Assembly: GCA_019722365.1 (NCBI GenBank)
Contig: JADFUC010000964.1
Coordinates: 744,001-808,000 of the forward strand
Direction: 5' to 3'
DNA: 64,000 nucleotides
Origin: Lithospermum erythrorhizon
Taxonomy: Eukaryota > Streptophyta > Magnoliopsida > Boraginales > Boraginaceae
Shown: positions 31,111 to 41,394 of the stretch, piece by piece
Layout: every line of letters starts with the position of its first letter
Numbering within the stretch: the first letter of the stretch is position 1
The notes under the pieces: generated by a model
What the model was told of the DNA's origin: nothing
The model's database searches: none
What the model saw: the letters and a program-made list of their open reading frames with translations, nothing else
Translations under genes and position numbers: made by a program

Positions 31111-31923
31111 CTAAATTTCGGTCGCTTTAATAGTGTTTGGTGTGAAACAAATTACATCACGAGAGGTGTGTTTGGTTCATTATGCTATCTTTCGCAATTT
31201 AAAGTCGAAATTGGATAAGTTTGCCGGTAGAAATTAAATTGTATTTTGTGAGGTATTCGTTTGGTAAAGGGATGGAAGATGTTTGATATGGTTCTTGAAA
31301 TTTTTTGTGTCCATTGATGTGAAGTTTGTTGAAACCAATGTTGCTAACTACATTGATAAATAGCAGCTCTGTCCGGTTCGCCAGCGGTTACTACTATGTA
31401 TGATGAGTTTGATCGGGACGAGGAGCACGTGGAAGTGCCTACTCTCCCTTGCCCGGCCGACCGAGGGGTGAAACCCGCCGACACCTCGGCATCCTTAGAG
31501 CTCAGGTTCGTGCAGCTCGTCGATGTTGGCTTGGGCCGGTCTTGCATGTGTTGATCATTGCCGAAGCTTCACCCGTCTTTGGAATTACCGGTTGAATTCG
31601 AGGTATAAGGACACGAGTTTGTCAAATACGTCTTCGTGTTTGTGGTGGGCTGTGTGGTTGGTTTTGAAGACCCCCTACTAACAAAAGCGAGTCCCACACT
31701 CGGTCCTCGAATTGCGGTAATCCTTCACATCTAATTATGTGGATAGTAGTTGTTTTCGAAAGACCACCGCGTTTTCTTGGAGCCGACTTAACTTTCAGCG
31801 AAGCCGTGATCGATCTGAGTGGCGCTTCTGCTATGGCAGAAATTAAGGCCCCTTGAAATAATGGGCATTGGGAGTTATTGCGCTTCACGAAGGTAAAGAA
31901 ATGGATTGGGGAGTCGATGGATC

Positions 31924-32365
31924 CTATAAAATCAAATGTCGATTGGATGGGCAGTTGAAGCGGTATAAATCTCGGTTGGTTGTGTTCGAAATCATCAAGT
32001 AGAAGTTAGTAGACCATTTCCTCGGTTGCAAAATGGTGTGGTTGAACATTCTTCTTTGTTGCAAGCTAGAGAAAAGACTAGGAATACATGGAATGGACGT
32101 GCATAATGCCTTTCTGCATGGGATTTGGCAGAGGAAGTCTACATGCGCATTCCCCCGGGATTCGAGAAGGGCCGAACGGGTCAAGTGTGCAGACTTCCGT
32201 GAAAATCGTTATATGGCTTGGCTTGAGGCTCGGCGTTGCGGTTTGCTAAATTGGCGAGCGCTTTGTGCAAGCTCTCGTTTTAATGCAATCTTACTCGAGA
32301 CTATTCCTGTTACTTCACGTAAATCAAGAAGTCGGTTGAATGTTTTGTTCACGTGGACGATCTAA
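31924..32365 (+). pseudogene. copia-2 reverse transcriptase fragments
   Basis: YKIKCRLDGQLKRYKSRLVV near 31926 corresponds to the VKYKxDGSIERYKARLVA block. HGMDVHNAFLHG near 32085 is the conserved MDVKNAFLHG block with catalytic Asp. A shifted VDDLIIRG-like block lies near 32350. Frames differ between blocks. Confidence 0.75.
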
Positions 32366-32811
32366 TTATTCGAGGCGATAATTGACAAGCTTGCCTCAAG
32401 CAATATTTGACGCGTGTTTCAAGCGAGAGGATTTGGGTAAGTTGAGTATTGAAGTCGCCTGGCTTAGCGAAGGTATTTTTCTGTCGTGAGTATGGTTTGG
32501 ATATTATTTGAATCGGGGCTGCTAGAGAGCCCGAAGCAGTTTTGCGTTCACGAAATAGAGGCGAGAACCATCGGTGAAGGCTGACCTACCCGGCCCCTCT
32601 ACGGCCGATGGAGCCAAATATTGGTAACTTAGTATTCGGCTTCTTTGTATTTGGCGTTTCACTGACCCAGTTGTATTTTTCGGTGCATGTTTTGTCTCGA
32701 TTTTACGGGCACCGAAGGAGGCGATCATTAGGCGCGGGTGGTTCGATATCTGAGGGTGTAGGGAGGCGGGGTGTATGTGCTTGGGCATAAACTATGATCT
32801 GCCCGAGCTTT

Positions 32812-33230
32812 TAGGATGGAGTGACTCAAGTGGGGGGCATGTCTCCAAGCGAGCCCAGTCGGGTTAAGGGGTGGATTGTGTGTATCCTTTAGTTAACCCC
32901 ATTGGATTTCATGAAAGTCGAAGAAAGCAGGGATCATTATCTCTTTCACTCTTACGAGCGGGTATTGAGCTTTAGCTAAGGTGATAATGAGTTGAAATGG
33001 TTGAAAGATTTGATTGTCGCGGTGAAATGGCTTTATCTTGAGTATTACGTGATAGCCGTCGGCGTTGCATTTAGGCCAAGGAATCCGTTTAAATGACGCT
33101 CAACTTCTCGAAGTGGATTGCCATTTTATGCGTGATGCATTACTCGATGGGTATTTCTCGTCACATGTCTCGGCTTCGGTTCCAACTGGCGATTTGTTCG
33201 CCAAACCACGGGGGAGGACAACACGTTTGA
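32812..33230 (+). pseudogene. copia-2 RNase H remnant
   Basis: In shifting frames, the sequence recalls SDSSGGHVSKRAQSG (SDWAGCPLTRRSTSG block), PIGFHESRRKQGSLSLSS / SWKSKKQ, NELKWLKDL and ALHLAKESV...VDCHFMRDALL. These are the successive blocks of copia RNase H up to the LTR. No frame is intact. Confidence 0.65.
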
Positions 33231-33284
33231 ATTTCTATTAATACGAGTTGGCGTGCGCAATTTCATCGCAGCGTTGAGAATTGG

Positions 33285-33439
33285 TGTTGAATAAGATAAT
33301 AGTGTATGATTGTATTTTGTATTATTATTATTCCATAGTATAAATATGGCCCGTTAAGTTAATGATGTATATATTGTGTAAAACATTGTTATTTAGAATA
33401 CAAGAGCTATTATTCTCTTAACAATATTCAATTCCAACA
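33285..33439 (+). repeat. copia-2 right (3') LTR
   Basis: This is the 155-base copy of the terminal repeat. It begins TGTTGAATAAG and ends CAATTCCAACA. It is followed by TCAAT, which does not match the ATATT before the left LTR. Confidence 0.75.
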
Positions 33440-33513
33440 TCAATTATGTAAATATGAATAATTATTTAATTAGGACCTATTTATATAAATTTTCTTAGTC
33501 TATTTTTTTTTTT

Positions 33514-35675
33514 GGTAATTTGTATCATATCCCTATAAACTTAAAATGAGCATAAATGCTACATTATAAATTTTAAAATGGTGCACACCCACCCTGTAAA
33601 CTTTAAATGGTGCACCGAGACCCCTTGGTGTTAACTTTGGTGTTAAAGTTAACGGAATTGTTGAAAATATATATGATTTTTAAATATAAAAAAATCTAAC
33701 ATTATGAATGAAGCAAAGTCTGATATTATAAAAAAAGATGTTCTTATATATATAGTCATTTCTAAATGCATTCAAATTTACGATGGAATAAGTACTCTTC
33801 GTAATTTTAACACAATAATAAACCATTCTCAAATGTTGCATTTCTAGAGAGTATTAATTTATATTGTTTGAAGGAATATTGAATTCTAAATTAAACGGAA
33901 GTGAATCTAAGTCAAACATTATGTAATCTAACACTATAACACTACTAAAATATAAAAGAATATGTAAACTAAAAATTATTAATAATTAGCGTAGTGCAAA
34001 GCAAGATCGATATAATATAACACACTGAAATACATTAGTTATTTGTGTTATGTCAATATATGTGCAAAATAATACTCCCTGTTCGCTTTAGTTGTTTTAT
34101 AAGTCGATATTTTTTTTAGTGCATCTTGATAGTATGAAAATTGTATTTTTTCACATTTTGATATACTTTGATTAATTTTCATTCGCTAATATATGTGTAA
34201 ATCACTAGAAAAGGCAGCCAAAAAGCGGATGAGTTTAAAAATAAAAAATAAAATAAAATAAAAACTTAGATCCACATACCCCCGATGAGAATCGAGGCAG
34301 GGACATACAAGTTCTTTGGAAGGCGCTCCTACTTAGTAGAGGCATTCGATGTTCTCACGGATGGAGTATTTGTTTACATTGTCTCAAAATGCTCAAGTCA
34401 ATGACATAAGTTATTCAATAATGTGGACAGTGAAGTAGTTATTCAATCTATTATTTGTTGTAGTTGCTTTTTACACATAATAATATGTTTACTCCCTCCA
34501 ATTCAGGTCCTTTTAGACTTGTACACATATATTAAGAAACAAATCGAAATTACTATTTTACCCTCTCTGACTCTTCTCCTCTCCTCCATCCTCTTTCCTC
34601 TCTCCTTTTTTAACACCTCTTTCTTATTTTCTCATTAGATCTGCCAATAAATCTCCAAGGAATTAAATAAGAAGTGAAATATTCTGGGCAGTAATTATTT
34701 TAAGAAAATTCTCGATACTAATTATTTTATTAAACAAAAAATTGGATAATTAATAATTAATTTATGGAATTAAATAAGAAAAAGCAATAAAAGAATTTTA
34801 CCTTCATGGGTTTAATGAAAAAACTAATCACAATTAAGAAGCCAACCAAGAAAACAATTTGGGTTGAATCAAATGTGCATTTAGGAAGAAAAAGCAAACC
34901 AGATTTTGCTTCTACGTTTTCCTAAATGTATTTATGTTAAACTAGAGTCTTAATTTTCTTAGTGGTTTCAATCTTAATGGAAGAAACTTTCATTATGTTG
35001 ATTTTTTCTGAGGTCGAGGGCGACTATAAATGAAGTCTTGAGCTTTTCAATTTTTTTAGAAGACTGAGAGATGGATAGAGGTTTTGCCCATTTTCTTACG
35101 AAGAGAAAAGTGTATTTTATATAAGGACAATAAGGGAAAGTAGGTGCCAAATATGCCTAGAAATTTGTAAACGACATCCAATTTGAACAAAGTAAAAACT
35201 GCTAAAACGACTTGCGTTTTGAATTCAAGTAACATTTAACATTTTATTTGATTGTATAAAGTTAGATAATACGTCTAATTCATTTCAGTTATTATTTTTT
35301 TGAATTTTAGTGCAAAACTTTTATCATGAATTATTATTTTAATAAATATAAAATTGGTATGACCAGATTTGTTTATTAATTTTACAATTCATAATAATAT
35401 AATTAAAATTTATTCATGATCAAAATATCAACTAAAATAATTTAAAAGATTATATTTATTTATCATTTAATAAATATTAAGAATAACAAGAAATTAAATT
35501 CAATCGTATTTGATTATTAGGCAAGTGGGTGTGATACGTTAAACTTGCTGCATCAAATTAATGCAGCGAGGTATGATACACCATTTTAAAATTTAGAAGA
35601 GATAGATGCAATTTTAAGTTTACAAGGAATATCATATTTATTTAAAATTTATAGGAGGATATGGTACAAATTATC
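33514..35675. mobile_element. Long-TIR DNA transposon, MULE-like, non-autonomous
   Basis: The left end starts GGTAATTTGTATCATATCC at 33514. The right end, reverse-complemented from 35675, starts GATAATTTGTACCATATCC. The similarity continues inward for about 100 bases on both sides (TATAAA, AAATTTTAAAATGGTG). The 9 bases after the right end (TCTATTTTT, 35676-35684) also occur before the left end (33499-33507), followed by extra T residues, as a Mutator-type 9-bp target duplication would look. The interior has no transposase and only short frames. It holds MITE-like ends (ACTCCCTGTTCGC at about 34075, ACTCCCTCCAATTC at about 34492) and SINE-like debris around 34260-34360. The class assignment is inference from TIR length and duplication size. 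Confidence 0.6.
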
Positions 35676-35684
35676 TCTATTTTT

Positions 35685-38600
35685 GCAGTATTGAGGATTA
35701 CTTGAAGTGACAAAAATGATGGCAATGAAACGGCAGCATTGATGTTTTAGCAGCAATTTTGATATTGTCAGCAATGCTCTGCAGCATTAGTACTAGAAAG
35801 AGAGTGATAGTATCATTTTGGCTACTACTCTACTACTACTAGTCTACATTCTACAACTACATCAAATATGGGCTGCTTTTGTCAGGAACTAGTTTTGGTC
35901 CATGTTGCCTTCAATGGACTTCAAAATGGGCCCTTAGGACTTTGAAAATGTTTCTTTGACTTGTCTTACTTGTTTTAATCTCTAAGCACAATTTATTAGT
36001 ACAGCAATTAAAAATTAAATTTAATACTTTCTTTAAGATGAACAAGTATTATAAATACATATACAATTACATGTCAAGGGATAATAGTTACGCATTTATA
36101 ATCGGGACATAAAATATGACATATTATGAGTTCTACAAAATTCTAATTAGAAATGACTAGTGAAATATGATGAAAATTATTTAATGCATACATTAAAATA
36201 TTATTAGCGACCGTCCATTACACACGATAGGGCGTTTTTTTTGTGCAACTTCGACTTTGTAGTTTATACACCCAAAATTATTAAATTTAGCCTAACTATA
36301 CATGGTCTATAGTCGTAGAGTGTATGAATCACCTCAAACAAGAAATGATGATGATGAAGAAAATAGAGGAGAATAAAGCTGGAGAAAGAAAAAAGGGGGG
36401 AACAACGAACACACAAGTGACAGGCAACTCTGAGGTTTTTGTTGGGAGAAAATTCATTTATTTGTAGTTGTCTTCTCATAGGATATTGTTCCACAAGAAT
36501 AAAGGATGCATCTCTTGTCATCAGTGGAATCCATTTTAAAAGACAACTCTCTTTTGCTCGTAACTCATCCCCACTACTAATTTTCATTTTAAGATCTGTA
36601 TAGTATAAATAGTAAGGGCAATAAATATCTTCACTAAATACCGATTTATTTGATCGTTTAGAAGAAAAATATTTTATTAACGAAATTATTGATTATAATT
36701 TTGAGGAGAATGAAACTTTATGAACTTCATTTGGTCATTTGAATCAATTTAACTCAAACAGTTCAATTCTAAATTTGATTCAGCTCGAGATTCAAGCAAA
36801 TAAAAAAAATTGAGTTTGCTTTGAAGGTTGGATGTTTATATGGATTCGAGAGCCCAGGATCGGACATTTGACATTCATAATTTGCATGGTTTGGATTCAA
36901 CTAGAATCAATCAACATTTTAAATCGAATCAAGATTTGATTTTTTTTTTTTTATCGGACCTTGCTGTTCTATAGGACGTTGGGCTTTTTTTTTCGCTTAC
37001 TCCATTCTCCCAACTCCCAAGTCAAACTAAGTGTTTCTTTTCTTCTAGTCCAGTAGTCTCAACTCATATAATATGTAAAAAATAATAGGGCCATGGACCA
37101 TGGTGATATAGCGGCCCAACTGTTATGAAAAGTCACAAATGATACGATTATAATGTTCCCACTTCCGTATATGATGAGAGGAATTTTGATTTTTTTAAAA
37201 TTTCGATCATATACATGTTGAAAATAACATTCCGATCACTAATGTTTCAATAAGTATATTTTGATCCCTGGGGTTCGATTAATACAATGTTACTCACTAT
37301 ATCATGTATTAGCAATGAAGTACCCTACATTTTACTTCGTTAACAATGTTTTCATATCTTTATTTCCTTCTTTTAAATTCATAATAAACTCATACTAAAA
37401 TCTTAAATAGATAGAACAAACCATACTTCATATTTTTCTCCCCTGTTCATTCGTCTGGCATCCAACAGAATAAAAGAAAAATAAAAACAATGGAACCATT
37501 CTCTTTTTGTTTTTAATTGATTGTTAGGATTATCTAAACTTCTTTTATGTGTCTAATTGTGAGAGTGGTATAGTAGGTTTAAGTGACTGGCAAAATTCGA
37601 ATGATCATAATGAACCTTTTAAAACATAAGTTTATTTTGTTAATTAGTTGGTCATTTTATTTTCACCACAAATTATTTATATGAACTAGAATAGAGCCGT
37701 TCACAAGCTGCCACTATGATTTCCTTGACAGGCTGTAATCGTGTTATTTGCTAAAATTGAAGTGTACTGTTTTGATCTTCTTCAGTTGAACATTTACTTA
37801 ACTGAGAAACTGAAAGACAAGATTGGAAAATTTTGGGAAGTGGTAGTTGTTAAATATCTATCTGTAGAGCATGTACATCGTCAGTTTCCATTTCCCTAAA
37901 TTTAAAAATAAGTTATTTTCATAAAATTGTTGTTATTCGCTTTTAGGTCTAGGGTATACTCCTTATTATTTTTATAATAGTGAAATAAATAATAGAAAAT
38001 CTCTTAAACGTCACGTAAAAAATAGTCTCTAAAAATAAAAATAAATAATGATTTAAAGTATATTTTTTAAAAAAAATAGTTAAATTGATGTACATGCAAT
38101 GCCAACATTGCAAGAGAAAATCATTCAAATTCATGGTGAACCAGTCCCACAATTACTTTCATAGAAAAAGTCAGATTTAACATTCATTACCCAACAACTT
38201 CAGTCATCATGACATTCAAATTTGCACTTATTACTACCCCCACCCAAATAAACAACAAACATTAATAAAAACTTTAAAACAATTGGAAAATAGTTTTAAG
38301 CTTTTAATACATGTGTTATTCAAATACGTAGTATATCCTAAGAATAAATACCTATCATTAACATATCGATTACTTTTTCACTAAATTAAGTAAATTATTA
38401 GTATGGAATATGTATGTAATTAATGGTATCTAAGGAGTAAGGACATGTGAAGCGGTGATGAGCTCCTTGTAATAATTTGACTAGAAACAAAATGGTGTAG
38501 TACTACTAACATACGTAGTAATTGATTCCATTATTACAACTAATTTCATATACAAATGTGATTATACAGAAAGCTCAATATACACCAAGCATCATGGATG

Positions 38601-38697
38601 AAAAATCAAGCACAAAAATAAAAAGGAAAAAAATGATGCCTCAAATGAGAAATTTAAGCATGCAGGTGACATTATTATTAGTTATATAAAAAGATGA
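35685..38697. other. Intergenic region
   Basis: No gene is recognised. One minus-strand frame of 107 codons (36264-36587) begins MKISSGDELRAKESCLLKW and ends in a Phe/His-rich low-complexity stretch. It matches nothing I know and may be chance or a relic exon. Elsewhere the sequence is AT-rich with no repeats I can pair. Confidence 0.4.
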
Positions 38698-38955
38698 TTA
38701 TCTGTTGTGTAGAGGGTTGGGGCCAGTCTTGACTTTCCTCATCTCATCTTCAACATTTTGATTGACATTTCCATTAAAATTTCCATGGAATTTGAAGGTT
38801 GTATCCATCTCAGTTCTTGTATGTCCACTTTTGACTTTGTTCAACTTACCATTTTTGTCCTTATGTGCATAACATGGAACCTCCAACTGAGCCACCATCA
38901 CTAGTACAAGAAGACATAAACAAGCCAAATGTCTTCTTCTTCCTATTAAGCTCAT
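38698..38955 (-). CDS. CLE: CLE (CLAVATA3/ESR-related) peptide precursor
   Basis: CLE precursors are secreted and processed to 12-13-residue glycopeptides that signal through LRR receptor kinases in meristems, vasculature and roots. This intact, intronless 85-aa precursor has three basic residues (RRR, 6-8) before a hydrophobic signal peptide (about 9-26, LACLCLLVLVMVA), a variable Lys/Gly/Asn-rich middle and a C-terminal CLE motif RKVKTGPNPLHN at residues 73-84, then a single Arg and the stop. The motif matches the consensus R-x-V-P-x-G-P-N-P-L-H-N. Gly6, Pro7, Pro9, His11 and Asn12 are kept, but position 4, normally Pro, is Lys. Position 7 remains available for hydroxylation and arabinosylation. 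The ATG is the only one before the signal peptide. The size and single-exon structure are typical of the family. The motif ending and TGPNPLHN resemble the CLE16/17 group (from memory). Confidence 0.88.
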   Translation of the reverse strand: MSLIGRRRHLACLCLLVLVMVAQLEVPCYAHKDKNGKLNKVKSGHTRTEMDTTFKFHGNFNGNVNQNVEDEMRKVKTGPNPLHNR

Positions 38956-39032
38956 CCTTCAACTCTATGCAAAGTAATATAAAACTCAAGAGCTATATAT
39001 GAGGTTTAGAAATTTGAGAATGAAAAAGTTGG

Positions 39033-39042
39033 TTTATATATA
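39033..39042 (-). promoter_or_regulatory. TATA box of the CLE gene
   Basis: The minus strand reads CTATATATAAACC, about 80 bases upstream of the CLE start codon. That is a suitable distance for a short 5' UTR. A second, weaker TATATA lies nearer the ATG, at about 38991-38998. Confidence 0.5.
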
Positions 39043-40491
39043 GTTGACAAAATGAATCAAGAAAGGAGCATAAGCTACCCCTTTTGATGTATATCACCTT
39101 TTTGTGAAATGCTTTTAATTAAGCTATATTTGGAGTGGGAAGAAGTTTGGAATTGAAGCTGCAAAGTCAAATGGTCAATTTGCATAGGTTTTGGTGCCTA
39201 TATATGAAAAACATGCATAGTTTAATATGTCTGGTTGGGAACTTTTGCCTCTCCTCTCAGATTTCAGAGCCCTCGATAGGTTATGAAACCAAGCTTGACA
39301 CAAATATCTAGCAAGGAGGGTCTTTTAAAAAAAATCCATTTTCTTATCTTTTTGTTTTCTTTTTGTAAGAGGGGTAAGTTGGAAAGAGTAGTATATGATG
39401 GGGTATAATATGCAATTGTAGGTGGCAAGTTCTATTCTCAATCTTTTTTATCTATGTTGGGTCATGTAACATTATTAATCATTTTCTTGGCTTTTTCTTG
39501 GTTTGTTGGAGTGCACACTATATTGATATAAGTTTGTTCTCTCTACTTCTGTATGGAATGTCTCTCTGGTGCTCTTATTAGTTGTACACTCCATATCTAT
39601 CGTAAGTGTGCATATTTCAAATAAAGTCACTCAAAAGGAGGCTCTACTTTCACCTAAAGGGGAATTCAATCTTGAATTTGGCACGACCTAGTGTTTGGTT
39701 TTGCATGGAAGTTAAGATTCATTTGTTTTCTTTTTGCTAAATGGATGTTTAGTTATGAAGGTTATCATATATCCAACGTAATAATAAATTATTATGTATA
39801 AAATACTTCACTTGTTTTTGTTTAATTGTAGTGGTACATGATAAGTCAATTGATTAACTTCTTTAGTTAGAGAGTATTAGCACTGGATTGTCAATTGCAT
39901 TGGTCAAAAGGCAGAATTAATAAGTGTGATCATAATAATGGATTAACTTAATTTTTCATAATGGCACTACATAATGAGAAAAAGTTTCACTATATAAAGT
40001 AGCACTAGTAATAGATGGCATCAAAATTGATATCTAAAAAACAGTAACAAAACACAGAAAGTCAAGGTTCACTTTTTCTAGATTATCAAAATTGACATGG
40101 TTGGTGTCAAATTGTCAAAAGGTCGGTAAAATTCTTCATGAGATGAAACCACAAATGGAATGGTATGTTGGTAAATTATAGTGATAATTATGATCGACAA
40201 GACATAAAACACTAAAAAATGAGATTTTATTTTCTCTTTTAATAGGTTACAAAAAGACTATCACGAAAAATGTAATGGTGGACCAAAATAAAGAGGCAAG
40301 CAACAACTACCGAATGTGTTTTTGTGATCTCTTTCTTAGAAGAAATGATGTTGCCCCTTTTCCTTTTTCATTGCTAATTAATTGCTAGGAAGAAAAAATA
40401 GTAGTCTTCCATGAAATCTTTGGGTTGGCATTTGATGATTTTAGTGGCCATCTAGTAAAATACTAAAGGATAATTGATCATTGACAAAAAA

Positions 40492-40660
40492 TTCTTATTT
40501 TTACTATTTATACATTAAGTAAGGTTGAATGAAGAATGAAAATTGAAACAACTAACTCATTTAAATGTAGTTAATTTCTTGTTTTTACTATTTACAAATT
40601 AAGTAAGGGTGAATGATGAATAAAAATTAAACCAACTATCAATTTAGTGGTGTAGTCATA
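40492..40660. repeat. Two-copy 84-bp tandem repeat
   Basis: TTCTTATTTTTACTATTTA at 40492 is repeated as TTCTTGTTTTTACTATTTA at 40576. Both are followed by ATTAAGTAAGG, TGAATGA and GAATAAAAATT-like words. It is non-coding. Confidence 0.7.
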
Positions 40661-41394
40661 ATTATGATGATCGGTGTCTAAAGTGGACTTCACATTTAAT
40701 AATGCTTTGAAATAAAACTTATATATTTTGCTCCCAATCACGTTTGATCAATTGTGTTTCAAGTATAAAACTAAGTACTAAATTATTGAATTGAAATTTA
40801 TAATTGTATGTATTATTTCTTTTTAAATATACTACATGTCGAAAATTTAATGGTATTGTGAAACATACACAACCAGAGTCCATGGAGCTCTCCTCCTGTC
40901 TAGCATCCTTGGATGGAAACCAGCAAGATCAACATGAATGAATGTAATCTTAAAAGTTCCCCCATGATTATTCAATTCATAATTAGGTCAAAGAATGTAA
41001 GAAATGATTCACAAGCAACTCCAAGATTATTTTTACTGACCTTCTTGATCTTCACATGTGGATGCCTTCACTATGCTTTTCAATGTCTTTTGCTTTACAA
41101 TAACTACACCTTTAATTTCTTTCTTTACTGTTTCAGTTTTATTTGGTCAATTTTCATTCTCGTGCTACACTGCTAGGGACATCCAACCTCGTAGGAACAC
41201 ATCAAACATCTCTACATGCAGTTTTTCATCATCACCTCAAATGGGAGGCAGTAGTTCATCATTTCTTCAAGATGGATAATTTTCTTACTTCACATGACAA
41301 TGCAAATATAATTCGTTCATTTATTATTGTATGTGGGTGCTACTATGAATTACTTACCTAAAATGGCCTCCTATTCAACTTATAAAAGGTTGAA

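Larger units (their letters stand above)
29461..33439 (+). mobile_element. Degenerate Ty1/copia LTR retrotransposon (copia-2), short LTRs
   Basis: A direct repeat starting TGTTGAATAAGATAATAG occurs at 29461 and 33285. The first 48 bases are identical, and by eye about nine in ten positions match over some 134 bases. The right LTR ends ...TTCCAACA at 33439, giving TGTTG...CAACA ends. A primer-binding-like TGGTATTACGAG (compare TGGTATCAGAGC, tRNA-Met) begins at 29595. Inside, on the plus strand and in copia order, lie a gag fragment (about 30297-30430), integrase (about 30840-31110), RT (about 31924-32365) and RNase H (about 32812-33230), all heavily broken. The short LTRs suit the Ale/Retrofit-type copia lineages. 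No matching target duplication flanks the two LTRs. The interior is unusually CpG-rich for a dead element. Confidence 0.82.
38956..41390. other. CLE upstream region and spacer
   Basis: It contains the CLE promoter, then AT-rich sequence without a supported gene. The overlapping plus-strand frames at 40913-41361 have no recognisable domain. Confidence 0.4.

Noticed and set aside
34240..34360. A further SINE inside the MULE-like element
   Set aside because: There is a B-box-like CCTCGATTCTCATC and a T/A tail, but no convincing A box or target duplication, and it does not match the SINE family at 55-59 kb.
34075..34372. A complete Stowaway MITE between ACTCCCTGTTCGC and GGATGGAGTA
   Set aside because: The ends resemble MITE termini and TA flanks exist, but the inverted match covers only about 5-6 bases, too little to call.
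36264..36587. 107-codon minus-strand frame as a gene
   Set aside because: No recognisable domain, no homologue I know, a low-complexity end and no splice partners. Listed only as spacer content.
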